Assembly: GCA_013360295.1 (NCBI GenBank)
Contig: JABWCL010000036.1
Coordinates: forward strand, 1 to 37,649
Direction: 5' to 3'
Origin: Ignavibacteriaceae bacterium
GTDB lineage: Bacteria > Bacteroidota > Ignavibacteria > Ignavibacteriales > Ignavibacteriaceae
Length of the DNA: 37,649 bases
Below, piece after piece: positions 1 through 7,529 of this stretch. Numbering within the stretch: position 1 is the stretch's first letter; every line of letters starts with the position of its first letter. Made by a program: the position numbers and the translations under genes. Under the pieces are notes generated by a model, which worked only from the letters and a program-made list of their open reading frames with translations, had not been told where the DNA came from and made no database searches.

Positions 1-688
1 TATATATATAATATATCTGTTGATCACAATAAATTATTGTATCACATGTGCTTGTTGCACTAAAATACAGAGGCCATATATTTAATGAATCCGGAAACAA
101 TTTCACAGGATTACTCCACACTTCCCGCGCTAACGGATAAATAAGCTGTGCTAAGGAATTAGAGTAGATTAATAATAACAGAAATATTATTTTTTTAATG
201 AGGGAAAGCATAGAGATTCTACCGGGTATTAAAGAATTTTGTTGTTTCAGGCGCAGTCGGATGCTTGCAGGCAGGGACTGCCAAAAGTATGAGGAGAAAA
301 AGCAGTAAATTCCATAGGGATGGAACATACCTCAGGGGAAGAGAGAAAAAAACACGGCGCTTAACACGGTTAGCCCCCTCCGTCCGGGGAGGAGAAAACT
401 TTCCGCGCGCCAAGATCAACCAGCGCCTTATATTATTTCTGACAAAGGATTTCATTACACCTCCTTGTTTATCCTTTTGTTACAGAACATTATTTTTCCA
501 CAGCTCTAATAAAAATAAATAAAACGAAAAAGTCAAGAAAAAAAATCACGTTAGACAAATATTTTTTCAACTACAACCACCAGCAATATTATATTAATAA
601 TATAATTAATATAAAGGAGGTTTTAACTTGCAATGATCTGCGCAAATCCATAAACATCCGAGTCAGCTGCGTTCCATCTTTCGAAAAC
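1..688. other. Intergenic region at left edge, no convincing gene
   Basis: No reading frame here looks like a real protein. The only sizeable frames (219-455 minus, 265-522 plus) overlap each other and are built over a GC-rich hairpin near 363-394 (CCTCC/GGAGG with a preceding GCCCC), which resembles the hairpin repeats near 7160 and 34480. From 540 to 612 the sequence is very AT-rich. An isolated strong ribosome binding site (AAGGAGG, 614-620) is followed only by very short frames. The left edge is a TA-rich tract. Confidence 0.6.
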
Positions 689-720
689 AAAAAAAGGCGC
701 GTCCCCGCACGCGCCTGAAT
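689..720 (-). terminator. Rho-independent terminator behind symporter copy 1
   Basis: An 8-bp perfect stem (AGGCGCGT 695-702 with ACGCGCCT 709-716, 6-nt loop) is followed on the minus strand by a run of Ts (the A run at 689-695 on plus). It lies about 35 nt beyond the stop of the minus-strand symporter gene and ends that transcription unit. Confidence 0.8.
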
Positions 721-753
721 TATCAATTTTCAATTATCCATTATCAATTGTAT
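719..753. repeat. Five degenerate 7-nt tandem repeats (ATTnnnN)
   Basis: Five units in a row: ATTATCA, ATTTTCA, ATTATCC, ATTATCA, ATTGTAT. Each begins with ATT and the remaining four positions vary. The array fills exactly the space between the terminator stem and the stop codon of the symporter at 754. The same 7-nt period is seen at 7421 and 11581. Confidence 0.7.
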
Positions 754-2850
754 TTACATTTCTTTCTCAGCGATTAACGGCTTCCCCTTTATCAGCAGTC
801 CCGTTGATTTATGTTCTCTGGTAATATAAACAATTCCGTCCTCATCGTGCGGCTCGCCGTAAACAGTATGAAAAGACTTAAGCCCGCCGAGGTACTTGCG
901 CGCATCAGTCAGATACACCAGGTCCCCGACCTCCGCTGCCATTTTCGCCATATCATTCCTGGAGAAATGCACCACGTTATCTTCAGCATCCCTGATCTTC
1001 CACTCGACTTTCACTTTATCTCCATCCCTTTCATTTACCTTGCTCCCTTTGAAGTTTTCCTTTGCCTTTGCAAGCGACCAGATAGTAAGCCCTTCAGTAT
1101 GCTTTTTATCGTCATATTTGATAATGCCGGTTGCAGATAACGCGACCGTCGCCGTAAGAAGAAGAGCCAGCGCCAACTGGAATTCCATACTTCCGGTATT
1201 TAGTGCAATCAGCACAAAGAAAAGGACCGAGAGAACAATTAAAGAATTCAGTATCAGCTTATAATTGTCCCTGCCGCTGATTAATTTAATAAATGCCCTC
1301 TGCTGTTTAGTTGTATATACAGTAATAACTGCTACAAAAATGCAGACAAAGAGATTATAAAGCGCGCCGATATAGATATACGGATGCGCCGGATCAAGCC
1401 GTGTTCCGTGGTCGAAAATCGAGATCAGAGGGGACGGGTAGTTTGCACCGAGTATCATCAGCGCGACACCTGAGACGAATGTTGCCATTACTCCGGCAGG
1501 AGTAAGCTTCTTCCAGAAAACTCCCAGGAAAATCGCTACTACCAGCGGCGGAGTGAGAGTTGAGTGGAAATACCCGTGCGCTTCATATACAGTCGGGAAC
1601 ATACTAAACGGAATAACCGCCAAAACACCTGACAGAGTAAAGAGGATACTTGCCCACCTCGCTGCCGAGAGTTCTTTTTTATCCTCTGCCTTTTCAGAAA
1701 CTGCTTTCCGTTTAAGCAGCTTTTTTATCGGCCTGTGAACATCGTTTATGTATATGGCCGCCGTAGCGTTGATAAGGGTGTCCACCGTGGACATCAGCGC
1801 GGCAGTGAGCGCAGCCATAATAAAACCGAACACTCCGGGCTGCGAAACAAGATTCGCCACAACCACAAAGATCTTATCTGGTTCGGTTGAAGGAGGAACA
1901 AGGTCGGGATTCATCTGCGAAATCGCTTTGCCAATCCAACCTGCATTTCCAACAACGATAGCCGAGATAGGGAGCATAAAGAGAATATTAAAAGTGGCGG
2001 CTTTCCTTCCTTCATCCACGCTTTTGCACGACATAAATCTCATCACAAGCCCCATATTCATAAAGAGGAATCCGATGGAGCCCGCTACGCCATCCTGCCA
2101 GAAAATACCAACAAAATTAAATCCGGGCGGATCATTATAGTGCGCAAGCGGAAGTTTCCACGATGCCGGCAAAAGACCCCAGAAAGAATCAAGCCCTCCG
2201 ACATATGATATCCCAAGAAAGAAAACAAGAAAACCCGCGAAGATAAGTATAAGCCCCTGCGCGAGGTCGGTGAAGATTACCGCTGTCTGCCCGCCGAATG
2301 TAATATATACGCCGGTTATAAAGGCGATCACTATTATCAGCCCCATCAGGGTGATCTGAAATTCAAAACCAAGAAGATTGAATGAGGGCGGCAGCAGAGG
2401 AAGAATTGCCTTCCCCATAGTCAGGAAGCCTATCCCGACATATCCTATCATATAGAACAATAATAAGATAGTCGCGAGCATCCTTACGGCGGGACTGAAC
2501 CGCTTTTCAAAATATTCCGGGATTGACCGTATCTTAGTATACACTATTATAGGCAGCCACCCGAATAAAAAGAACGGCACGAAGAACCAGTCGTTCATAT
2601 ACGCCATTGTTGATGAAAAGCCGGCTTCGAATCCTTTAGCCGAATACTTAAGAAAGCTGTGGCTGCCGACGCCCGTGGCTACGATCGAAAACGCGATAAG
2701 CCACCAGTCAAAGCGCCTGCCGCCAAAGAAAAAGTCCTGTGTTGATTTATTGTATTTGCCGAAGTAAGTTCCGAATAGCATAATTCCTATGAAATATACT
2801 ACCATTATTATCCAGTCGGCCGATGTTCCCATACTGTGTATTCCGTCCAT
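754..2850 (-). CDS. Sodium:solute symporter family (SSS) transporter, copy 1
   Basis: This 698-residue integral membrane protein belongs to the sodium:solute symporter family, which uses the sodium gradient to import small solutes. The substrate cannot be read from sequence. About fourteen hydrophobic helices are visible; the first is near residues 12-30, and a conserved GVGSHSFLKYSAKGF stretch lies near 60-75. A charged loop is present near 385. The last 100 residues or so form a soluble domain ending in a conserved YGEPHDEDGIVYIT block, a tail that simple family members of about 500 residues lack. The start follows a GAGG that overlaps the stop of the small upstream gene, 4 nt away, so the two are probably translationally coupled. 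The neighbouring gene at 3222 is its duplicate; the first 158 residues differ at only about five positions. Confidence 0.9.
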   Translation of the reverse strand: MDGIHSMGTSADWIIMVVYFIGIMLFGTYFGKYNKSTQDFFFGGRRFDWWLIAFSIVATGVGSHSFLKYSAKGFEAGFSSTMAYMNDWFFVPFFLFGWLPIIVYTKIRSIPEYFEKRFSPAVRMLATILLLFYMIGYVGIGFLTMGKAILPLLPPSFNLLGFEFQITLMGLIIVIAFITGVYITFGGQTAVIFTDLAQGLILIFAGFLVFFLGISYVGGLDSFWGLLPASWKLPLAHYNDPPGFNFVGIFWQDGVAGSIGFLFMNMGLVMRFMSCKSVDEGRKAATFNILFMLPISAIVVGNAGWIGKAISQMNPDLVPPSTEPDKIFVVVANLVSQPGVFGFIMAALTAALMSTVDTLINATAAIYINDVHRPIKKLLKRKAVSEKAEDKKELSAARWASILFTLSGVLAVIPFSMFPTVYEAHGYFHSTLTPPLVVAIFLGVFWKKLTPAGVMATFVSGVALMILGANYPSPLISIFDHGTRLDPAHPYIYIGALYNLFVCIFVAVITVYTTKQQRAFIKLISGRDNYKLILNSLIVLSVLFFVLIALNTGSMEFQLALALLLTATVALSATGIIKYDDKKHTEGLTIWSLAKAKENFKGSKVNERDGDKVKVEWKIRDAEDNVVHFSRNDMAKMAAEVGDLVYLTDARKYLGGLKSFHTVYGEPHDEDGIVYITREHKSTGLLIKGKPLIAEKEM

Positions 2851-2854
2851 ATCC

Positions 2855-3067
2855 TCACCAGTACAATGCTGCTATTGTCATAATAAAGTGAATTGCCATA
2901 AAATAAATAAATCCGAAGATCATTACATTTTTCCAGAAGCGGTGCCTTTTTTTGTTGAGATTAAGCGCTTTGCTTTTCCGGATCAGGATCATACCGGAGA
3001 GAAAAAATATCCCTCCTACCCCGTATAGGTAGATATAGGGAAGCCAGGTTTCGTAAAATGTCGGCAT
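2855..3067 (-). CDS. Small two-helix membrane protein paired with symporter, copy 1
   Basis: A 70-residue protein with hydrophobic helices near residues 8-29 and 47-68 joined by a strongly basic loop (about 30-46), predicting both ends outside and the loop in the cytoplasm. No named family is recognised. It directly precedes the symporter (4-nt gap), and the same arrangement is repeated at 5323-5535. Other SSS transporters are known to have small membrane partners encoded next to them: YhdT with PanF, YjcH with ActP, and DUF4212 proteins with the VC_2705-type large subunit. By analogy this could be an accessory subunit, but its sequence does not obviously match those. Functional role is inferred from position and duplication only. 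Confidence 0.8.
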   Translation of the reverse strand: MPTFYETWLPYIYLYGVGGIFFLSGMILIRKSKALNLNKKRHRFWKNVMIFGFIYFMAIHFIMTIAALYW

Positions 3068-3146
3068 AAAAGGGTTTAAAATTGTTAATAGAACAGTTTA
3101 AAGAACGGAGAAAAAATAGGTACCTTTTGACCAGATTTCCAAATAA

Positions 3147-3183
3147 AAAAAGCGTAACATACATAAAGTCTGTTACGCTTTTT
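3147..3183 (-). terminator. Rho-independent terminator behind symporter copy 2
   Basis: A 13-bp perfect stem (3147-3159 with 3171-3183, core AGCGTAACA/TGTTACGCT) with an 11-nt loop, flanked by A and T runs. It sits about 38 nt past the stop at 3222, between the two symporter cassettes, so each cassette appears to be its own transcription unit. Confidence 0.85.
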
Positions 3184-3221
3184 AGTTAAAAGCAGGTTTA
3201 ATCCGGGAAGAGAAGCCGGAG

Positions 3222-5318
3222 CTACATCTCCTTCTCCGCTGAAAGGGATTTCCCTTTCACCAGGATTCCGGCCGCCTTGTGATCTTTTGTGATGTAGACT
3301 ATTCCGTCTTCATCGTGTGGCTCACCGTAAACCGAGTGGAAGGATTTTAACCCTCCGAAATAACGGCGGGAATCGGTAAGGTAAACCAGGTCCCCGGGTT
3401 CAGCAGCCATCATCTCCATCTCTTTCCTTGAGAAGTTGACGGTGTCTTCATCGCTCTCCTTTAATTTCCAGTGTACCGTTACTTTCTCTCCTTCCTTTTC
3501 GTTTACCTTGCTTCCTTTGAACATCTCTTTTGCCCTTGAGAGCGACCAGACAGTCAGGCCGTCGGTATGAGTGCTCTCGTCATATTTGATAATACCCGTC
3601 GAGGTGAGAGCCACAATAACGGTAATCACCAGGACAAAGAATAACTGAAGTTCCATACTGCCAATATTGAAGACAACCAGCACAAAAAGGAGTGCCGCAA
3701 GCCCCATCATTGAATCAAGCATTAATTTATAATTACTTAACTCTTTCATCTTTTTAATAATACTCTTCTGCTGCCTGGTGGTCGCAACCGTTATTAAGGC
3801 TACAAGAACACAGACGAAAGTATTATATAAAGCGCCTATATAGATGTAAGGATGCTTGGGATCGAACCTGGTGCCGTGGTCAAAAATGGCAATCAGGGGA
3901 TTTGGGTAATTTGCGCCGATTATCATAAGCGCGACGCCTGATACGAATGTAGTCATCACTCCTGCCGGAGTAAGCTTCTTCCAGAAGGCGCCAAGGAAAA
4001 TGGCCACAACCAGCGGCGGAGTTAGTGTGGAATGGAAATATCCGTGGGCCTCATAAACAGTCGGGAACATACTGAACGGAATAACCGCAGCTACCCCCAG
4101 TAATGTAAAGAACACACTGGAATATCTGGCAGCGGAAAGTTCCCTTTTATCTTCGGTCTTCTCCGATGCCTTTTTAATGTTCAATTTCTTTTTTATCGGG
4201 CGGTAAACATCATTAATAAACACTGCCGCTGTTGCGTTGATCAGTGTATCCACCGTAGACATAAGCGCCGCGGTGAGTGACGCCATAATGAAACCGAACA
4301 CACCCGGCTGCGTGATAAGGTTAGCCACTACAACAAAAATCTTATCGGGATCTGTTGTAGGGGGAACGAGATCAGGATTCATCTGCGATATTGCTTTCCC
4401 GACCCAACCGGCGTTTCCAACCACGATCGCGGAGATCGGAAGCATAAAGAGGATATTAAACGTGGCGGCTTTCCTTCCTTCATCCACGCTTTTGCACGAC
4501 ATAAACCTCATTATAAGCCCCATATTCATAAAAAGGAACCCGATAGAACCGGCAACCCCGTCCTGCCAGAATACCCCCACAAAATTAAATCCGGGCGGAT
4601 CATTGAAATGCGCCAGCGGGAGTTTCCACGATGCAGGAAGCAGATGCCAGAATGAATCGAAACCTCCCACGTAACCAATTCCGAGAGTAAAAACAAGGAA
4701 ACCAGAAAAAATAAGAATCAGCCCCTGTGCAAGGTCAGTGAAAATTACCGCCGTCTGCCCGCCAAATGTAATATAAACGCCGGTGATTACTGCGATGACC
4801 ATTATTAGCCCCATCAGTGTGACCTGAATCTCAAAGCCCATAATATTAAATGAGGGGGGCAAAAGAGGGAGGATCGCTTTCCCCATAGTGAGGAAACCAA
4901 TCCCGACATACCCAACCATATAAAAAAGGAGAAGGATAGTCGCGAGCATCCTTACGGCGGGACTGAACCGTTTTTCAAAATACTCCGGGATTGACCGTAT
5001 CTTCGTGTACACGATGATCGGCAGCCACCCGAATAAAAAGAACGGCACAAAGAACCAGTCGTTCATATACGCCATTGTTGATGAAAAGCCGGCTTCGAAT
5101 CCTTTAGCCGAGTACTTTAGAAAGCTGTGGCTGCCGACGCCCGTGGCTACGATCGAAAACGCGATAAGCCACCAGGAAAAACGCCTGCCGCCGAAGAAAA
5201 AGTCTGTTGTTGTTTTGTTGTATCTGCCGAAGTAAGTTCCGAATAGCATAATTCCGATGAAGTATACTACCATTATTATCCAGTCGGCCGATGTTCCCAT
5301 ACTGTGTATTCCGTCCAT
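3222..5318 (-). CDS. Sodium:solute symporter family (SSS) transporter, copy 2
   Basis: This is the 698-residue duplicate of the transporter at 754-2850, with the same helices, loop and soluble C-terminal tail. Identity to copy 1 is uneven. Near the amino end long DNA stretches are identical base for base (for example copy 1 2582-2643 and 2795-2863), while the last helices and the C-terminal domain differ at many residues and most silent sites. The divergent tail and last helices suggest the copies may differ in regulation or partner, while the transport core is kept. It starts 4 nt after its small partner gene. Both copies are full length, so neither looks like a pseudogene. Confidence 0.9.
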   Translation of the reverse strand: MDGIHSMGTSADWIIMVVYFIGIMLFGTYFGRYNKTTTDFFFGGRRFSWWLIAFSIVATGVGSHSFLKYSAKGFEAGFSSTMAYMNDWFFVPFFLFGWLPIIVYTKIRSIPEYFEKRFSPAVRMLATILLLFYMVGYVGIGFLTMGKAILPLLPPSFNIMGFEIQVTLMGLIMVIAVITGVYITFGGQTAVIFTDLAQGLILIFSGFLVFTLGIGYVGGFDSFWHLLPASWKLPLAHFNDPPGFNFVGVFWQDGVAGSIGFLFMNMGLIMRFMSCKSVDEGRKAATFNILFMLPISAIVVGNAGWVGKAISQMNPDLVPPTTDPDKIFVVVANLITQPGVFGFIMASLTAALMSTVDTLINATAAVFINDVYRPIKKKLNIKKASEKTEDKRELSAARYSSVFFTLLGVAAVIPFSMFPTVYEAHGYFHSTLTPPLVVAIFLGAFWKKLTPAGVMTTFVSGVALMIIGANYPNPLIAIFDHGTRFDPKHPYIYIGALYNTFVCVLVALITVATTRQQKSIIKKMKELSNYKLMLDSMMGLAALLFVLVVFNIGSMELQLFFVLVITVIVALTSTGIIKYDESTHTDGLTVWSLSRAKEMFKGSKVNEKEGEKVTVHWKLKESDEDTVNFSRKEMEMMAAEPGDLVYLTDSRRYFGGLKSFHSVYGEPHDEDGIVYITKDHKAAGILVKGKSLSAEKEM

Positions 5319-5322
5319 ATCC

Positions 5323-5535
5323 TCACCAGTATAATGCTGCTATTATCATAATAAAGTGAACTATCATAAAGTATAAAAATCCGAAGATCAATACTTTTTT
5401 CCACCATCGGTGCTGCCTCTTATTGAGATCAAGAGATTTGCTTTTCCGAATAATAATCATCCCAACCAGGAAAAACAATCCTCCCACCCCATAGAGGTAG
5501 ATATAAGGAAGCCAGGTTTCAGAAAATGTAGGCAT
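5323..5535 (-). CDS. Small two-helix membrane protein paired with symporter, copy 2
   Basis: A 70-residue duplicate of the protein at 2855-3067, with the same MPTF start, two helices and basic loop. The open frame extends upstream to 5649, but the start at 5535 is preferred because it gives exactly the same length as copy 1 and the extra 38 residues (MDEIRHGQ...) have no counterpart there. Sequence differences from copy 1 are mostly conservative (for example RHRFWKN versus QHRWWKK in the loop). It directly precedes symporter copy 2. No family is recognised. Confidence 0.8.
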   Translation of the reverse strand: MPTFSETWLPYIYLYGVGGLFFLVGMIIIRKSKSLDLNKRQHRWWKKVLIFGFLYFMIVHFIMIIAALYW

Positions 5536-5703
5536 AAAAAGTTTTCTAATTAGTTTGAAATGAGGAATTGTGAAAATGTATATTTCAAGATAAAAACCCC
5601 CGCCTGAAGTTCCTAACAAAATCGGCTGACCGTGTCGAATTTCATCCACCGCGAAATTTCATTAATTCGCTGGCTTTACTGATCTCAAAACAGAAGCACC
5701 AGT

Positions 5704-5786
5704 CTCCTCCCTCTCTTCTATTTTCAAGATATGAGGGGCCGATCGGTGGTGAGCAAAAGATGTTCAATAATACCAAAGGGCAAACT
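5704..5786. repeat. Hairpin-type intergenic repeat, degraded copy left of the IS
   Basis: Sequence CTCTTCTATTTTCAAGA followed by a G-rich part and GTGGTGAGCAAAAGATGTT. It aligns over about 80 bases with the copy at 7051-7135 on the other side of the insertion sequence, including the AATACC and GCAAC-like tail. The stem here is partly lost. The rest of 5536-5703 shows nothing recognisable. Confidence 0.6.
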
Positions 5787-5792
5787 GTGGAC

Positions 5793-5812
5793 TGACCCCA
5801 AAAAGTGGACAC
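5793..5812. repeat. IS terminal inverted repeat (orfB side)
   Basis: Reads TGACCCCAAAAAGTGGACAC on plus; matches the reverse complement of 7000-7020 with one gap and one mismatch. It lies 6 nt beyond the orfB stop. Confidence 0.85.
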
Positions 5813-5817
5813 GAAAA

Positions 5818-6627
5818 TTAGTCATATAATTTATTAAAGTAAACCTCATCAGGAGTTCTATACTGTAATGATGAGTGTAATCGTTTTTTGTTATAGTAAA
5901 TTTCTATGTACTCAAAGATCTTATTTCGTGTCATATAATTTGTCGTAATACTTTCAGTTCGCACTAATTCCGCCTTCAGAGTATTGAAAAATGATTCCAT
6001 AGGCGCATTGTCATAACAGTTCCCGGTACCGCTCATTGATTGCTCGACTCCATAGACTGACAATATCGATCTAAATTCATCAGATGTAAACTGCACTCCA
6101 CGATCTGAGTGAAATATCAAATGATCTTCAACCCGATACATTGTCAATGCCTTCGATAACGCACCTATCACGATCTCCTTGGCCAGCGTTGAACTAAGCT
6201 CCCATCCAAGTATCCTTCTGCTGTATAGATCCATTACAACAGCCAGATATAACCAACCCTCAAGTGTTTTAATATACGTTATATCCGACAACCATATGCG
6301 GTTTGCCTGATCAACCTTAAAGTTTTGTGCCACCAGATTCTCACTTACCGGTCGGTTATGTTTTGAATCCGTCAGACTGCGATACTGCTTCTTTGCGCGT
6401 CCTTTCAAGCCCATTTGGCGCATTAAGCGGGCTACTCTTTTCTGGTTTACTACAATGCCCATGCGGCATATCTCTTTATGTACACGGCGGTAGCCATATC
6501 GCCCTTTGTTCTCTCTGAATATCTGTCCGATCAGATCCATCAGCGCCTTATCCTCTATGTCTGGTTTTCTTCTCTTCCAGGCATAATAACCGCTCTTAGA
6601 TACCTTCAGTACTTCACACATCTTCAC
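5818..6627 (-). CDS. IS3-family transposase catalytic subunit (OrfB)
   Basis: This 269-residue protein is the catalytic half of an IS3-type transposase, which cuts and joins the element's ends. It has an HTH_21-like N-terminal part (residues about 20-75) and a retroviral-integrase-type core. The catalytic triad is visible: Asp115 (WLSDITY), Asp175 (HSDRGVQF) and Glu211 (PMESFFNTLK), with the last two 35 residues apart as expected for a D,D(35)E enzyme. The listed start is a GTG; the same frame continues upstream through FIEDYRNEFHIV back into orfA, so the functional product is probably a 379-residue OrfAB fusion made by minus-1 frameshifting at 6702-6708. Confidence 0.93.
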   Translation of the reverse strand: MKMCEVLKVSKSGYYAWKRRKPDIEDKALMDLIGQIFRENKGRYGYRRVHKEICRMGIVVNQKRVARLMRQMGLKGRAKKQYRSLTDSKHNRPVSENLVAQNFKVDQANRIWLSDITYIKTLEGWLYLAVVMDLYSRRILGWELSSTLAKEIVIGALSKALTMYRVEDHLIFHSDRGVQFTSDEFRSILSVYGVEQSMSGTGNCYDNAPMESFFNTLKAELVRTESITTNYMTRNKIFEYIEIYYNKKRLHSSLQYRTPDEVYFNKLYD

Positions 6628-6653
6628 GATATGGAACTCGTTGCGATAGTCCT

Positions 6654-6956
6654 CTATGAATTGGAAGCGGACTTTTCGGACCGCGTGAAGATGCCGACCG
6701 CTTTTTTTAATATGTCCCGCTCCTCTTCGACATCGGCGAGGCGTTTACGCAACCTCTTCAGTTCTAGTTTACTGTCCATTTCCTGGGCTTCTGTTTCCTG
6801 TTGCAGATGTGATTGCTGCACCCACCGATAGATCAGTTCAACTCGTAGACCTAAATCTCTCGCTATTTCGGTTGTCTTTCTATCTCCTACTCGTACCAAG
6901 TTTATTACGTCTCGCTTAAACTCTTCAGTGAACACTTTGCGCTCTCTCGTACTCAT
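6654..6956 (-). CDS. IS3-family transposase DNA-binding subunit (OrfA)
   Basis: A 100-residue protein with a helix-turn-helix at about residues 10-50 (FTEEFKRDVINLV ... TTEIARDLGL ... IYRWVQQ), which recognises the element's ends, followed by a leucine-zipper-like coiled coil (about 58-90, LELKRLRKRLADVEEERDIL) used for dimerisation. It is typical of IS3-type OrfA in length and order. The end of the coiled coil is encoded over the A7 slippage site, after which the zero frame gives a 15-residue tail and stop, while a minus-1 shift enters the orfB frame. Confidence 0.92.
   Translation of the reverse strand: MSTRERKVFTEEFKRDVINLVRVGDRKTTEIARDLGLRVELIYRWVQQSHLQQETEAQEMDSKLELKRLRKRLADVEEERDILKKAVGIFTRSEKSASNS
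6702..6708 (-). promoter_or_regulatory. Programmed minus-1 frameshift site in the IS
   Basis: On the minus strand the mRNA reads ATTAAAAAAAGCG, with seven As. In the zero frame this encodes LKKA of OrfA. A slip of one base backwards continues through RKVRFQFIEDYRNEF into OrfB with no stop between. A7 slippery sites at this position are well known in the IS3 family. Frameshifting itself is inferred. Confidence 0.75.
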
Positions 6957-6999
6957 TGCTTCTATCCTTATATTAATAATTCAAAATTACGCATTTTTT

Positions 7000-7020
7000 G
7001 TGTCCACTTTTCGGGGGTCA
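7000..7020. repeat. IS terminal inverted repeat (orfA side)
   Basis: Reverse complement reads TGACCCCCGAAAAGTGGACA C-type end, matching 5793-5812 apart from one inserted C and one A-to-G change. It lies 43 nt upstream of the orfA start. Confidence 0.85.
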
Positions 7021-7050
7021 ATTCACTGCAGGCAATTCCAGATCACCGTG

Positions 7051-7135
7051 TTCTCCCCCTCTTCTATTTTCAAGAGAAGAGGATCACGATGGGTGATGAG
7101 TAAAAGATGTTTTGAAATACCTAAGCGCAACCGAT
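7051..7135. repeat. Hairpin-type intergenic repeat, copy right of the IS
   Basis: CCTCTTCT (7058-7065) pairs with AGAAGAGG (7075-7082), followed by GATGGGTGATGAGTAAAAGATGTT and a tail ending near ATATGC. It aligns with 5704-5786 across the IS and, in its hairpin plus GGGTGATGAG part, with 7158-7212. Confidence 0.65.
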
Positions 7136-7157
7136 ATGCAAATCAGAATCACTTTTC

Positions 7158-7212
7158 TCTCCCCCTCTTCTCTTCCCAAGAGAAGAGGGGGCCGGGGGGG
7201 GTGATGAGTTCG
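7158..7212. repeat. Hairpin-type intergenic repeat, best-preserved copy
   Basis: A perfect 14-bp stem: CCCCCTCTTCTCTT (7161-7174), loop CCC, AAGAGAAGAGGGGG (7178-7191), then CCGGGGGGGGTGATGAG. This is the clearest member of the family that also includes 34383-34440 and 34472-34511 in the opposite orientation. Confidence 0.75.
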
Positions 7213-7529
7213 CTGCACAACACTAACTAACCCCAATCAACCACCACACCACTTCACCCCGAATACCCACAAAAATTCCCCAAACTACCGGCGCTTCGAT
7301 CCGTCCCCGCAGAATTAATGCAGAGAAGAAGCGGCGACTACTCAGCGACCTTGTACTTTTCTCCTCTCTTTTCCTCCCCTTGCCACAGAAAACCTTAAAG
7401 TGCGTTAAATTTGAAAAAAAAATTCTTAATTCTTAATTTTTAATTCTTAATTCATTTGGTAGCTTTCTTTTTCTTTTCCTCTCCCCACTTTTTTTATTAT
7501 TTTGCGAAATTATAAAATTCAGGATTTCT
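7213..7529. other. Intergenic region upstream of the etf operon
   Basis: No gene seen. Bases 7216-7289 are strikingly poor in G on the plus strand (one G at 7261) and rich in C and A. After a mixed stretch, a 7-nt repeat array occupies 7421-7455 and the last 75 bases are AT-rich; the promoter of the etf operon presumably lies there (TTTTGCGAAATTATAAAATTC around 7500-7520), but I cannot place it firmly. AGGA at 7522-7525 serves as ribosome binding site. Confidence 0.5.
7421..7455. repeat. Five degenerate 7-nt tandem repeats (AATTCTT type)
   Basis: Units AATTCTT, AATTCTT, AATTTTT, AATTCTT, AATTCAT. With a shifted register the units begin ATT like those at 719 and 11581. About 75 nt upstream of etfB. 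Confidence 0.7.

Larger units (their letters stand above)
754..5535 (-). repeat. Tandem duplication of a two-gene transporter cassette
   Basis: Two direct copies, 754-3067 and 3222-5535, each exactly 2314 bp from symporter stop to small-gene start, offset by 2468 bp. There is no net length change in either gene between copies. The 154-bp spacer holds a terminator and presumably a promoter for the downstream copy. Sequence upstream of the two small genes is not alike, so the promoters probably differ. Confidence 0.9.
5793..7020 (-). mobile_element. IS3-family insertion sequence, apparently complete (1228 bp)
   Basis: Two overlapping-type transposase frames on the minus strand are bounded by imperfect inverted repeats at 5793-5812 and 7000-7020. 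Both ends share TGACCCC and AAAAGTGGACAC, differing by a 1-nt gap and a mismatch. Length, orfA/orfB organisation, terminal TG...CA and the A7 slippage site fit the IS3 family. No 3-4 bp target duplication is visible: the left flank ends GGAC and the right begins ATTC. Both open frames are intact, so the element could be active, subject to the lack of matching flanks. Confidence 0.9.

Noticed and set aside
219-455. 78-residue minus-strand frame with a hydrophobic stretch and a lipoprotein-like PACKH
   Set aside because: It runs across a GC-rich hairpin repeat, overlaps an equally long frame on the other strand and has no ribosome binding site or plausible family; treated as chance.
5536-5649. 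N-terminal extension of the second small membrane protein
   Set aside because: The 38 extra residues have no counterpart in the first copy, which starts exactly at the matching MPTF.
7216-7289. Strongly G-poor tract
   Set aside because: Seen clearly (one G in about 74 bases), but a short skewed spacer next to a G-rich hairpin repeat needs no special explanation, and no structure or motif accompanies it.
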